Assembly: GCA_015501075.1 (NCBI GenBank)
Contig: JADNYJ010000020.1
Coordinates: 186,001 to 250,000 of the forward strand
DNA: 64,000 bases
Origin: Gymnopilus junonius
Lineage: Eukaryota > Basidiomycota > Agaricomycetes > Agaricales > Galerinaceae
Reading direction: 5' to 3'
The translations under genes and the position numbers were made by a program. How positions within the stretch are numbered: the first letter of the stretch is position 1; every line of letters starts with the position of its first letter. This document shows, piece by piece, positions 22,327 through 35,268 of this stretch. A model generated the notes under the pieces. It saw only the letters and a program-made list of their open reading frames with translations. It was not told the DNA's origin and searched no databases.

Positions 22327-24981
22327 CTAATGCCCAGCCTTTTTTGCCTTGTCAATATGAGCTCTGAGCCTCTGCTGTTTGTCTCTTAAAGAGGCCTTTT
22401 TCTTGCTCCTGACCGCCCCGCTACTGAGTATCATCATCAAAGGCTTATTTCTAGCCTTTTCCCGATTGGTGGAGCTGCTAGGTGTAGCTTTAGTCTGTTT
22501 GCCTTTCCGAGAGCCATACTTTTCGCGTCCCTCCCTCCCTTTTTGAATTGAGGCCATGCGTTCTGAATAATCTGCCTTTACTTTTTTGCGGGGTCCAAGT
22601 ATATCATTTTCGGAAATGAATTCGTCTTGAGTTTGCTGCTCAGACATATGGCTTTTCTGAGCTTCTAAAGCGGCTAGTTTGCGTTTTGCTTTAGAACTTC
22701 CCGTCGTTTCTACGGCTTTTGCAGCCGCCTTTATACGCAAGTCGCTAAGAAGAGCGAAGTCTGCTGGAGTCAGGATCTAGAGAGAGAATGTTGTTCAAAA
22801 CCGAATAGCATGCAGAGGAAAAAGCAGACTTTAGAGGTTGCCAAGGAAGATATCCGAGGGGGGCTTGATGATTCTGGTTGCGTTATAGAGCTGTCTTTCT
22901 TCACAGGTGAATCGTCGTCGCTGTCACTGATTACAAGGTCCTCGCCATCATTGTCATCTACGTTGATCCATTCCTCTTCATCAGAATCAGAATCAGATTC
23001 GACATCCCAACCCTCCCACATAGCATCATCATCACTACCGTCTTCTCCAGCGCCGTCTTCCTCACGAATTTGTTTTAAGTGATCCTCAAGCAACTGAGAT
23101 ACACGCAGAATGAGATAGGACAGCATGATTAATGCAAGAGCGGATCTTACTTCTAGGCCTTCAATGTCAACAGCAGCCTCAACGCTATGTCCATAAGGTA
23201 AGGGCGCGCTGCCGCTCACAAGTCCCATAGCAGCTTCTTTGCCCTGAAGGCGACATCAGACAACAAATATCTAGGTTTGCAGACGAGAACGTACTCTCTC
23301 CCTTCGCTTCAACATGCTTGGGTTGACTTCTCTGTAGAGTTTGAGTAGCCCGCGTGCAGCGGCCGTGACGGCTTTATCCTTACTCTTTCTGTACTCCACC
23401 AGGTCTCCTAGCAGGTCCTCCTCCATTGCCCAGGGTTGCCGTCGACTAACTTCACGGATGGAATTGATGCCAGCTGCAATTACCTCGCTAGCAACTCCCG
23501 GATGAACAAATTCTTGCGAGAGTTTCCGAATAACAGGAGTAATAGCATCAGGAGGAGTCAAGTCGTGAACTGATTGTGCCAAAGCAACGAGGATGCTGGG
23601 TACTCGTAGTTGTCGGTAAAAAAGATATTTGACGATATACGTATAAAACCCAAGCACGCATAGCTTATGGTAATCCATGACACGGGAGAGAAGTTGCATT
23701 ATAAGGATTTTATGATCCAATGTGAACCGCTTGTCGTATGCATTTAGCACGTCGTAAAGCTTTTCGCCGAAGGTCTGAGGGTCATGAAGGAGTTGAATGG
23801 CTGAGAAATTGGGCGTCGACAGTGGTTTATGATGCTTTTTCTTTGGTACGATTAAACAAATAAATCTGAAAGAATAGACTGATTGTGCCTACTTTTTTGG
23901 CAGCTTTTAATTGCTTCACTAGCTTTTTGTCGCCGCTCCTTGTCTTCTTGTTAACTTCACGCCTGTGATGGAGTGATTTGATATCAACATCCTAACCCAG
24001 AAAATGGTTAGAGTAGCGAAAACAAGGAGGAAACAAAAACTTGCTTCTTCATCAGATTCTTCGTCGGGTTCGTCACTGCCGAGGAAAAAATGCAACGAGG
24101 CGCTCTGGACTTTCGTTACTGGGTGAAAGCACCCTTGTGCGACAATCGATACAGATTTAGCATCCTTCCTAGAGGGAACCATAAACTTTTGTGAACGAAA
24201 TCGTGATCCTGCAACCTACCACACCCCTTTTTTCCACAGCTCTTTTGTTAAGACTACAGCCCACATGGCCTCATCTGTACTATCGCCTTCACAATTATTT
24301 GTGTGACCGTTTGAAGCCTTCATTTTCCCTTTATCCCCCAACATTTCCGCGCTCATCCCTCGTTCGACCATAATAAACAACATTGCCTGAACAGCACGGT
24401 TGAGTTTATGATTTTGTGATTTCTGATTGGCAACTTTGATATCGGAGAGGATAGTCTTTCGAATGTAAGAGCGAAGGGAGGAAGAAGACGTTCGAGGGAG
24501 GAGCGGGAACAAAGACTTCAGCAGGCTATAATTCTCAACAACAATAAGACACGATAAATAAAGAGGACATACTCTATAGATGAGATGACATCCTTGTTCC
24601 GAAGCATAATTAAATTTTGTAGCAAGGTCTTCCTTGTCTCCGGAGAGAGTATTCCATAACTTTCAAGGAGAAGACTTGAGATTTGACTTGGGAACTCGGC
24701 AGTTTCACGAGGATAACATGTCGCAACCTAGAAGTATCCTAAGTGACACTGATCAATTAGAGAAAGAACTAGAACGAAACCTGAGAGATGAAGGACACCA
24801 ACTCTCTGAAGTGGTGGGCCTGCTCGTCAGGATTTAAGCTGAAAATCTGACGAATGCTATTGTAGTGGTTCCATTGCTGCAAAAACTCCTCTTTATAAGC
24901 GACAGGATCACGCTTGATGAGGTTTTGAAGTTGAGGGAGATTTGAGGTGAGAAGGACACCGCGACCCATGTTCAGGCTCAA
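22327..24981 (-). CDS. SDA1: Ribosome biogenesis protein SDA1
   Basis: Nucleolar protein needed for 60S subunit maturation and export. The spliced protein starts [20 protein letters not shown] (ATG 24981, or three codons later). It continues [77 protein letters not shown], a HEAT-like middle and an acidic segment of alternating Ser/Asp/Glu. The typical end is [20 protein letters not shown], a Lys-rich basic tail and stop at 22327-22329. About ten exons; intron 23992..24044 is GC-AG with donor GCAAGT, and another ends AAAG before [12 protein letters not shown]. All frames join cleanly. Only 61 bases separate its start from the divergent acidic gene. Confidence 0.94.
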
Positions 24982-25042
24982 GTTGGAGGAGGAGCAAAGG
25001 AAATGAGATGAGTAATTATATAAGCAACGTACGTGACCACCA

Positions 25043-27968
25043 ATGGATGTGACTGAGACTTTAAAGTCGCCCTTTCACCTTGCGACCATGCTTGCCAATG
25101 ATTCATACGATATGCCCATGCTCGACTACCCAACCGACCTCGACATCCAGATGCATCCTTCTACGTCCGATCAGTGGCTCCAGGATGAGGCCAAAATGGA
25201 AGAGGACGGTGCCTACCCTTCCAAAAGCGACTTCGAGGTCGACATGGAGCCCTCTGCAGATGACCCAAACGCCGAATACGACATGCTGGATGATGAGCAA
25301 ATTCGTGAATCTGGTGCAGACGTCTTTGATGTGGAAGTTTACGACGTTTCTTCGGCGCAATCACCTGCCATGCTTAATTTTGATATTCCCTACGAGCAAG
25401 CTCAGCCAGGTCTTGCTTCTTTTCAACGTATACACTCTAGCCATGATCTGCATGAAGATCCCTTATCGATTCCTTCAAATTTTATGCCTGAACAATCAGA
25501 CTCCCAGGTGCTTGAATCTTTCGCAGGAGACGCCGTTTTCCGAGAGGATAACGAGACAATCGCCTACGGGGCCTCGCCTGAAGTTATAGAGGGCCTAATT
25601 CCCCCCTCTGCCGAATCGGAAGTCACTCTCCAAGAGCATTATGAGTTTCATGACTCCAGGGAAAATAACGAAGTTTTTTTACCTTCGGATAATCACAGTG
25701 AAGACCCTGTGGAGCATTATCCTACAAGTGATGAAGTGATTATACCAACAGATGAGCAGGAACCGCAACATGCTGAACGTCACACCTCCAGGGATGAATC
25801 CGTCTCTCGTTCCGATGATCAGGCTGGAGTGCTATCTCAGGATGCCATTAGTGAAACCGTTGTGGTCGCTTCTTCGAGCACCCGGACGGTAGAGGTCGTC
25901 CAAGGCCTTCACGTTGTTACATCTGGCCTGGAAAATAAGACTTCTCAGGATAATTCCGAACAGGAACAAAGTTTAGAACAACAAGATGAAGGTTCAGGCG
26001 AGCAGGAGCACAGGTCGGAGGTGCCAGTGGAGATTGAACCTGCTCCTACTCATATTTCAGGTGATCCGCATGAAATTTCTGAGGGTGTTTATATCGATCC
26101 CCCTCCTCCCGTGTTATTGACACTCGCCTCCGAAGGTCAATGTCATTTCTGTTTGTTTAATCAGGTGCAGGATCATGAGGCAAACTCGGAAGGCGACACA
26201 ACGCATCAAGTTCTTCTTCATCAACTTCCAACGCTATACTATGAGCCTCTTTCAACCGTCTTCGATGCTCTACGCCAAGAACTATCTGTGAAGTCAGTGT
26301 TTCACTTGGCAGATAGCGAGCTCGTTTTGGAGGCCATTGACTTACAACTCATTGTTAGCGAGGTAAGAGTCTATATATCTTGTTGTCATGGCTTGTCCCA
26401 TTCATTTATCAACGCTTACAGGACAATGTTTATGCTGTAGATGTTAGTCTTCATGACCTGAACGTTTTGCATGATGGCTCTGGAATTGGGGGCTTACTTC
26501 GTATGCGGCTATCTGCCGTGACGCCGCGGTTCATAACTCGTTACCAGTATCTTCAGGAGCAAGTGAGTCGATTTCATTTGGAGCAGCTATCTGGCGAGGC
26601 CCTCACAGGACCAACTGTGGCTGAGGCTTCTCTGGAAGGTTAGTCCTATTATCTCACTGTTCGTAATATCTTCTCGTAACATCGTACACTCAGTGCCCCC
26701 GGAGACGGATAGACTCCCTGAGCCGGACGCGGATGCTAAAGGCAATTTAAATCAATCTATAAAAGCAGCGAAGTCAGATGCCCCAGATGGAGCTATTAAC
26801 AATAATACCGATCCTAGTCAAGGACTGTCAAGGATTCTAGTTATTGAATCTCCAGATGGCCCATTGTCACCCTCTACTTCTGGACTGGATCATTCAGAAG
26901 AAACCGACGGAGATAGCTTGCATGACGATGCCGAATCAGTCCAACCTATTTTGCAAAACATGGCCCAAAGTGGAGACACTTCCAGTGGCAACAATTTCAC
27001 AGCCACAGATCAGTCTTCCAATGTCGAAGAAGAACATCTGACAGTCGACGACTATTCGGACAGTCACACTGAGGACGGTACAATTCCTCTCGAGACTTTG
27101 GAAGCGTCGCACCAGGGTGATGACACGTATACAGACGTAGATCATATAAGTTTGCCTCAGGTTGCCCCTTCGGAAGATGTTTTCGCCCACGGAGAGGACG
27201 GAATTGAACAAGGACCTGAGGAAGCTTCTGTTGATGCAGCGCAGGAAGTGGGATATCATTCTGACAGAGGTAGGTACCAGTTCTTACGAAACAAGGTTTT
27301 CTGTCTGATTAATTGGTATTGTCAGTGACATCCTCGGCATCAAGGGCCTCACCGGCGTCCCAAGAGAGAGCGACCCTTGGAGGTACGTCTGATATAACTA
27401 ATCTGTCGTCTCGGGGATGATTCGATTGGGTGTCCAGCAGATGTTGATGGTATTATTCGTGATTATGGAGAAGAAGTAGTGTATCCGTCCAATGTAGAGG
27501 TGGAAGGAGCAACAGATGAAGCCGCTGCTTTCCGTAAGCTTCTCTCTGAGATCCTCACTTCGATACTGACCGAATTAACAGGTCTTTTTTCTGAGAATAA
27601 AGGACAAGAAGAGCCTAACGAGAGTGATATTGATAATGAAGGAAGATTGACGCTCTTGGCAGAACCGGAACCGGATATACCTGATGAAAAATACTGGGAA
27701 GACGATCAGGATGGAGACGGGGAGTATGACACGACGTGGGAGGAAGGACACGAAAAATCACTCTCCCAGTCCAATCATAGTTCTGTCACTCTCTCAAGTA
27801 CGGCATCGAAGCGAAGCTTTGACGAATTCGAATCTGCTGGCGATTTGTATGATGAAGATACGGGACATTGGAGCCCTCCGAGTTCTCCTGGTGAGAGCCC
27901 TTTGTCATTTGCCATTGACAGGTTACTTATCAAATACTTCAGATCCAAAACGTTCTCGTATCCAGTAA
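25043..27968 (+). CDS. Large acidic protein of unknown function (orphan)
   Basis: No family recognised. Exons: 25043..26362, 26424..26638, 26694..27269, 27326..27382, 27441..27533, 27582..27890, 27943..27968, all in frame, giving about 860 residues. The protein is strongly acidic and Ser/Glu/Asp-rich, apparently disordered for most of its length. One more ordered block lies at residues ~400-520 ([72 protein letters not shown]). The end carries an acidic W/Y patch ([20 protein letters not shown]) and a terminal basic motif DPKRSRIQ that could be nuclear targeting. The tiny last exon (26 bases) is supported by its fit to that motif. Such composition suggests a nuclear scaffold or chaperone-like role, but that is inference. 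Confidence 0.75.
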
Positions 27969-28440
27969 TGCATCAGTCTTTCAGTCACAGCATCTTGGGC
28001 TATATCAGGTGGGCATCGCCTGCAAAATGGGGTCCACAGCAAGTACAATAGGTCAAGTTGCAGGCTAAGTAACTTATCTTTCATATGTTCAGTCATCCCC
28101 TTTGTTTTCAATTTTGCGCTGTTATCATCCTCGCTAATTTTTCTAGGTTTAAGATACTGCATGACTTATGTTCGAAAACAGGATTGGGAAAGGTCGCAGA
28201 ATCAGGTCCAGTCGTACGCAATTCGAGATTGACGCAGTACATAACCTCTTCTATGCTGCATATACCATAACAAGTTTTCTGTAGCGCATTACGAGTAAAT
28301 ACTTCACCAAGTGCAAGCCCTTTGTCAGGCACCTGTCTACATTGCACTCTTGCAAGAAAAACATATGTACATATATATATTGTAAGCTATAAGACAAGGT
28401 ATATTAAGACAGGCAGAGATCTTTGTTACAGCCGTGCATT
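27969..28440. other. Convergent intergenic stretch
   Basis: Lies between two genes that end facing each other, so it should contain both 3' UTRs and polyadenylation signals. It includes an AT dinucleotide run near 28370-28380. No exon with family similarity is visible. Confidence 0.6.
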
Positions 28441-31400
28441 TTAGTATGCTGCAAGCAAATCATTCACTTCCTCCTCGGAATCTGTGTCCATAATCGAATC
28501 ATGTGTGACCTTGCTCATATTCGATGAACTAGCATTACTGATGAGCAATTTATCCAATTGCTTGTCAATTTCAGCTTCTTCCTCTGAAACACTGAAGCGA
28601 GCCCTGTTTGATCTTAGGAGATTTTCAACCCAGTGGACGAGGTAAATACTCACCCAACCATTTTGGCAGGCTCTGAGTCTTGTCCCTCGTCGCTGTCAGA
28701 ACTTATCACTATCACCTGCTGCAGTTTTTTAGCAGCCCTGGAGATATCCTGCTTGAGTTTCTCATAACCTCGTAAAGGATTAGGGACGTACGCTGCTCGT
28801 TTTGGGAGAGTTCGTCGTTGTGCAGTGGCTGACCGGTGCGGCACCCCACCTTCATCTCTGAAGTCCTCATCCGGCATTGACAATCTAGCACGTCTGTTAT
28901 AAGCTCGTAAGCTTCCTCCAAATCATAAGCAAGTCTGTTTTGACTAACTTCGGTTTGCGTTTAACTCTGTCTTTGTCTGGAAGAGGAGAGCAAGAACGAC
29001 TTTCAGTCGTCGTGCTCACTACACTTTCAGAACGCCTGCACACAAAGTTGAGTCAATGTTTAGAAACCTATCATTGTCATAACTGACCGTTTCCTGCCCT
29101 TCCTTGGAATGTCAACATCAACATATTCGTTGTCGAGTGGAATTATACTGTCTAGGAATTCAAAAAGCCCATTGAGTTCCTCTAATTTCCTGTACTCCGC
29201 TTCACTGAAGCCTTCAAGTTGCTTCTCGAACTTCTCGGTGATCGTTGATTCGAACTTTGAGAAAGCCGTTTTGCATGCAGAATCCCGCAACGGACGACGC
29301 TGCGGGTTCGAAGACTGAGATTTTTTACTTAAGGTTGAGATTAGGCTCACTATTTTCAATGTATCCATCAGAAGTTTGAGTGATCGAATCCTATAGTCAT
29401 CGACAACGTCTGGGATGTGTAGCGAATTGAGAAGTTGGCATAACACCCTCTTGTCGCCTTCTAAATTTAATGATAAGAGAGAGTACGCCATTCAGATCAA
29501 ATAACCTTACTCTCAATATCGACTTTAAGGTCTTTTTCGAAGAGGACCTTGAGGATATCTTCAGCCATTTTGATTTGAATGCAATAATTAACAGCCCTCT
29601 CATTTTGTGTGCTTTCTGCTTTCCTAAAGAATAATAGATTAGGAAGGTGAGCTTCAGAAATATGCAGGACACAGACAGAGCATCCGCCAGGAGAAGAGGA
29701 TCAGTCCATTCCGTAAACATAGCTGCGACATGAGACGAGCCTATGGTTTCCAAGTTTATAGTGGCATCTCTGTTGTTCTTCCTATCCTCGCTGGCATCCA
29801 AGAAAACATGAATGAAGATCTGACGAGGGTCATCAGAACAGTTGCACACATGACAAGTTGCCATAATTACCTCACCCATCCTTTTCTGATTTTCGGGAGA
29901 CGAGTGGCTGTACGTCATGAAGAAGACAGAGAGGTATTGTCGCAGTCTCTGATTACCAACTGTCAAGGGCGACAAATATGTTTTTATGAGTGTTCGTATA
30001 GCCTACAAGAAAACATAAAGTCAACCGATATCTGAGCGGCAATATATCCTACCTCGATTGATGTTATCAAGCCAGAATAAACCAATTTAGCTGTACCTTC
30101 GCAGAGGACTGCTTTCACATTTGGATCTTGCTCTTGTAGAATGTTTGCTAATAGAAATTTCGTCACCACTTCCAGCTTTAAGGTAAATAAGCATCACGCA
30201 TCATGGGGATCAGAATCAATGAGCTTACAGTGGTTTCTTTATTTTTGAATATGGTGGTTTCATGGACCATGAAGATATCAAATATACACTGAAGAAGTGT
30301 AACTTTTATAAGCGGGGTTGAGGAGGGCACCTTTGCCATAAAGGGCAGGATACTTCTGAAAGCCAAGGGCTAGAGCGAAACTTCATCAATGACATGCACA
30401 ATCATGAAAAGTTCGATAAGGTACCTGCGCTATCAAACAGCATAAACCCAAAGATTTCATTGCCCTTTCTTGGAAAATGAGTTCTTCTCGCTCCACATAA
30501 GGAACAATTAGATCCTTGAGAATGGCCTCAAGGGTGATATTTTTCTCGAGAGTCTAGAGATAGAAGAATGGATGAATATATCTAGTATAATGAAAGAGAA
30601 CGAACCCCATTAACACGCTCCAGCACACCGATGCACATCAGAAGGCATTTCAAATCGACCTCATCTGCCAGTAACTTCTGCTCTGGAGACATATCTTGAT
30701 TCCTAGTCAATGGTGCATTTTGTCTATGCTCTGAAAGGCTGCTTGTTTCTAGATCAATATCTTCCTGCAAGGAAGGGGCCAGGTCATCCGAGGAACCAAT
30801 GAATACACCTTTCAGTACCCACTTCAGGAATATCCACATCAACTTCAGCATGAATCGCTTCCCGGAGTTCTTGAATAGTCTCAACGACAAGCCGGATGAG
30901 TTGTCCTTCAGTGGCAGACAACACCCTCAGCACGTCGAGGCAGGGTGGTATTATCATTTCTGGCAGGATCTCAGACCTCAGCATTCCACCTATCATCCAG
31001 ATAAGAGGACAACTAGAGAAAAAGGGAGTAGCACTTACGGACTAGCTCAAATGTCTTTCTCCTGCCTATTTCATCTGAGTAGTCTAGATGGACCGCAAGC
31101 TTGAGCAGTTCAGAGATCACTATTTTTCTCGACAAGGCCTCTTTTTCCCTCTTGTCCTGTGAATCATCAATCAGACCTTCGTTGAATGGTGTCGGCAAGA
31201 AGAAATCATCTAGCATATTATATTCCTCCTGAATCCGAAAAGCAATGTGAGTCACCACAGGCATAGTAGCTTCCAGCCTTGTGTCATCTTTCTTAACTTT
31301 GCAACATTCAACAAAGACCCTAGCGAGGAACGCCTTTTCAGGCGTTAAATTGGCCCAATAATGATCTGTTGTGAAATATGAGCATACTGTAAGTAGATCA

Positions 31401-32730
31401 AGGCAGAATATTCATACCGTCAAAGTCAATGTCACCAAATATGTCAGGTCTTGTGTTGAAAATGCTTAAAAGAGCCTTTTCGGCAATGGAGCCATCCTCT
31501 AGGTCAAACAGGTTCAGGAAAGATAAAACATTAGTCTCTGGCTTCTCTTTAAGCTCTTCGACTTTGATTTCCTCGTTTGCACTCTTTAAGGTGAGAACAT
31601 CTACCCAAGATGCAATGAGTGCAGCTGCAGCACTGCTGACAGATAGATCCCGATCATCCAAGCCAGTTTGGATAATGTGTGCTCTCTGTGAGATTGTTAA
31701 GATATATGGATGAGCTGGCCCAATAATATCACTGTTTTCGTGTTCTTCAGTATTGAGATTTGTGGACAACACTTTGGAGTAGACGGTCGTTCGAATGGTA
31801 GTATCAGTATCATGCATGCGATCCAACACAGCGGGAAGAGTTTCAGTGTTGATTGGAATAGTGAGAATTGCAGTACGCCGCACATCACTGACCACTCATT
31901 TAGATAAATTGTAAGGATGAAGAGTAAAATCAGTACATACACTGAGTCATCCTTAGACATCACATCAAGAAGCATCTCAATGACTGAAGGTTCTTCATCC
32001 AGAACTCCAGGGTCTTCTGAAGCAGAAAGTTTTCCAAGAGATATAACAGCCTGGCTTCGGATTGCACTTTCCCTGTCATCTAAGCGGTTAATAAGAGCAG
32101 TACGTAAGGTCCTGAAAATGTCTTCACTGCTGAGAGGTGAGTACTAGTTCTTCAAAAGGGATGAATAGGATGCACTCAATTTGCCCTAAATATGATATCA
32201 TTTCTGCAACAATTTGTAAAGCTCGGTACCGAACATTCTTATTCTTGGCCAGGAAACCAGGTAGGAGAAACTTTATCAACTTTTCAGTAAATCGCGAGGC
32301 AGTTGTCTCATCCTCATCATCGCTCTCATCGCTATTGTCTTCAAGGTCTGCTGCACAGTTACATCAGTCAAGTTTAACTATAGCTCTATTTTTCCGCACC
32401 CTTTTCATTGATAAATTTGATATATCCAGCAATGAATTTGACAATGCGATCTGCAGAAACCACACCCTTCTTCATAGGCAAAACACATAGGACCAAATGA
32501 TGAAATAAACGTTCAAACTGCCGCTCGCCCGTTAACTTCATGCTTCTTCCCTTGTTTAAGAATTCCTTGTGGGCGGCATACTCGGTATGAAGTTTGAAAA
32601 GGGCGACATGGTTCTTTCGGTGGTTCGCGTATGATATTTGCGCTTGGTCGAATATGCGACGCACAGCAAATCCTTGTTGGTTCCCATTAAAAGGGGATGC
32701 GATGGACGGGTTTACAGAGGTAGTATGCAT
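28441..32730 (-). CDS. YCG1: Condensin complex non-SMC subunit Cnd3/Ycg1 (CAP-G)
   Basis: HEAT-repeat subunit of condensin, which compacts mitotic chromosomes. Starts at ATG 32730 (MHTTSVNPSIASPFNG) with an N-terminal region typical of Cnd3: RRIFDQAQISYANHRKNHVA, GERQFERLFHHLVLCVLPMK, SADRIVKFIAGYIKFI. Repeated HEAT units follow across 32330-29060 (DDRESAIRSQAVISL, VRRTAILTIPINTETLPAVL, GLDDRDLSVSSAAAALIASW). The region PVVTHIAFRIQEEYNMLDDF corresponds to the conserved Cnd3 C-terminal domain start. The tail after 29060 is low-complexity, basic then acidic (VIVISSDSDEGQDSEPAK, ending SEEEVNDLLAAY), as in other family members. Around eighteen short introns; I did not fix every boundary. The start lies 265 bases from the divergent RPC82 gene. 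Confidence 0.9.
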
Positions 32731-32995
32731 TGCAATGGACTGAGGATGAGACTGAAAAAAGAACCAAGATTGAACGATGAAAGCCGCGTTCCTGCTACTT
32801 ATAACGATCACGTGGAGCGCGTTTGATTGAGTCACATTACCTAAGTCTCTTAAGATTTCCTGCTCTCCGTCTGCGAGTGACGACTTGTGCTACATCATTT
32901 AAAGGTGAACATATAGCACCTTTTATTCAAGCAAAGGATTTAGCATCGGAAAATTTTCCACTACTCAGTCTCCCTTCGCTTCACAATTGCACTAG

Positions 32996-35129
32996 ATGGC
33001 GGACACGCATACTAGATACCTATGCGCCGAAATCATACATTCCCAATTCGGGCCTTTGACAGCAGTGGGCCTTTTTATCTCATGAAACTCCTGGCTGATT
33101 AATTAACTATCCATACCTGCAGAAATTGGCATCTGTGCTGCTCACTCGAGGCCGCCTGTCATTTTTGCACCTAGTCCGTTTTTCAAGTCTCAGGCCTCGG
33201 CTTGCTAGGGCCTGTATTTTAGTCCTTGTACAGCAAAATATCCTTTGGCACACAAAAGGAGACGATGAAGGAGAAATGTTTGAAATCAATGTTGATGAAT
33301 GCCTAATGCGACTGAGATTCGGAAAGTTCGTTTGGTTAGCAGAAAAAATATATGGAAAACAGGTAAGTTTACATGATTGCATGAGTCGCTAGAAAAACTT
33401 CTAATTGTCAAAAGGCCGCAGACATAGTCCAAATTGTCCTAGACCATGGAAAACTTCGCCCTCCCGAAATTCTTTCCTTGCTATCTGTATATGACCTTAA
33501 GAGTAAGTCATGCATTCCACGTCGAACTCATCTCTAAATTTACTAGAAATTAAGCAATATCGGCAAATTGTGCACAAGCTTGTGTCTGAGTCGTATTTGA
33601 AAGTTTCAACCATCCTATCGCATTTATCTCCCAGAGATAAATGGATTCAATACGAATCGGAAGAGAAGCGCAAGATAACGGGGTTCCCTACTGCCAAGGA
33701 GCTGCGAGAAGCCAAAGAAGCTGCCCATGCAAGGCTTAAAAGAGAGGAAGAAGAAGCAGAACAAGTTGGACTGGTATACTTTCTACTTTTGACATCTTTG
33801 TCTTGTTTTCAATGTTGTATATAGAAACGGAAGGCAAAGGATCAGCAATCAGGTCCATATGCCAATAAGGTGCAGTTATATATATCTCCGGAGCAGCCGC
33901 CCTTTATGAATTTGTGCATCCAGAGGAAATTATCCGAGAATGAAGATGTTATCAATGTTAGTCGGGTGTCAACTTCTTGCAGTTCATATCTGAATTAAAC
34001 TGTAGGACGACATTTACTTCAGAGTCAACTACGAAAGGTTTGGTATCCACTTGCGCAGTGCGGTACATCTACATTTTTCTTCTTCGTGATTCTATCTAAC
34101 AGAGTTTTCTAGATTATAGAAAAGGCTGCTAAGGAAAGATTTAATCACCCAACCTCCTTGGTCGTGCGAGCCGCCATGAAAGTGACAGAAAATTCACATT
34201 CAAGTTTAAACGATGCCCGGTCAGGTAGGTGGCGTGTTACTGCAATCTTAGCGACTCTAACGTCGGACAGTCCCGACTTCTGTTGCCAGCATTGCAATGT
34301 ACATCCCCGAAGGGGCTGATCTTGCCTCAGGTCTCATGTACTCCTCGAAGAAGGTGTCGAATATGACCTGTATCAAGGATTACTTAGGCATGTTAGCTTC
34401 AGCGGATAATCCTACGCCGGAGGGTAAAGCTGCATCTTTTATTTCGTACTCGTCTTCCAAAGTGCAGGTTGAATTCGACATCATCAAACGTAGGCTGCGA
34501 AAAAACATCCTTGAATCTGTGGCGCGAGACAAGCATGGTCAAGAAGGCGTAAGAATCCTGCGACTTCTGGCTAAAACAGGGAAGATGGACGAAAAGCAGG
34601 TTGGTTTATCCACAGACCCTGTGTCGCCTTGGAATAACAGAGCTTGTAGATCTCTAAGATGGTTATGATGGCACCGAAAGATGTCCGGCCGCTCTTAGTT
34701 GCGTTGTCAGCAGATTCCTTGATTAGCACCCAAGAAGTGCCGAAAGTGCTGATCGCAATCCGGCTAGGACCTTTATCTGTGGTCTGTGGGCAGAACCAAA
34801 TCCTTAGCATTTCCGTGACTTACAAGCTCCTTAGGTATGTTGACCATCAGAAGGCATTTCATGTGATACTAGGCAGGGTTTACAAGACTTTGTATAATAT
34901 ACTGGCTCGCCGTCGTGCGGAACGAGAACACGGGGAAGTTGCTGCCGTTCTCGACAAGAGAGCACGGAGTGATGTTAGCCAAGACGAGAGCTTGTTAACA
35001 AGAGTCGAACGGGAGATTCTGGATGACTGGGAGGTCAAGGAAGGAAAGTTAACCGCGTTGGAGATGCGGGTCGAAGAGATTGTGTTTCTGCTGAAAGACC
35101 TTGGCGGCCTACCAGCCGACAGTGAATAA
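32996..35129 (+). CDS. RPC82: RNA polymerase III subunit Rpc82 (C82/RPC3)
   Basis: Winged-helix subunit of RNA polymerase III that works with C34 and C31 in initiation. First exons 32996..33064, 33123..33362, 33415..33502, 33547..33773. The start reads MADTHTRYLCAEIIHSQFGP, then SVLLTRGRLSFLHLVRFSSL, ILVLVQQNILWHTK and DECLMRLRFGKFVWLAEKIY. The middle has a charged linker (LREAKEAAHARLKREEEEAE), later YFRVNYERFGIHLRSAIIEK and MLASADNPTPEG. The end is YKTLYNILARRRAEREHGEV plus a C-terminal coiled coil. Two one-base deficits (in the A run near 34743 and the T run near 34772) are needed to recover EVPKSADRNPARTFYLW before intron 34782..34834, so the raw sequence is frameshifted there. Confidence 0.92.
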
Positions 35130-35268
35130 CAAATTACTTGACAATATATATAAATAAACGGATTATCTAAGAAGTGCACTGCCACACCGTTGTTCAAATT
35201 GAAACTCCGTTGTGAATTATGCGGCGCGACCGTGACTCGCATATTCTGACGCGTTCTTCCTTCCCTCC

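Noticed and set aside
25103..25364. Basic antisense frames opposite the acidic gene
   Set aside because: Mirror-image of Asp/Glu codons; no start context, splice sites or similarity.
26137..26165. Possible very short intron in the acidic gene (GTCAAT...TCAG)
   Set aside because: Only 29 bases, below the range of other introns here, and removing it would break the frame.
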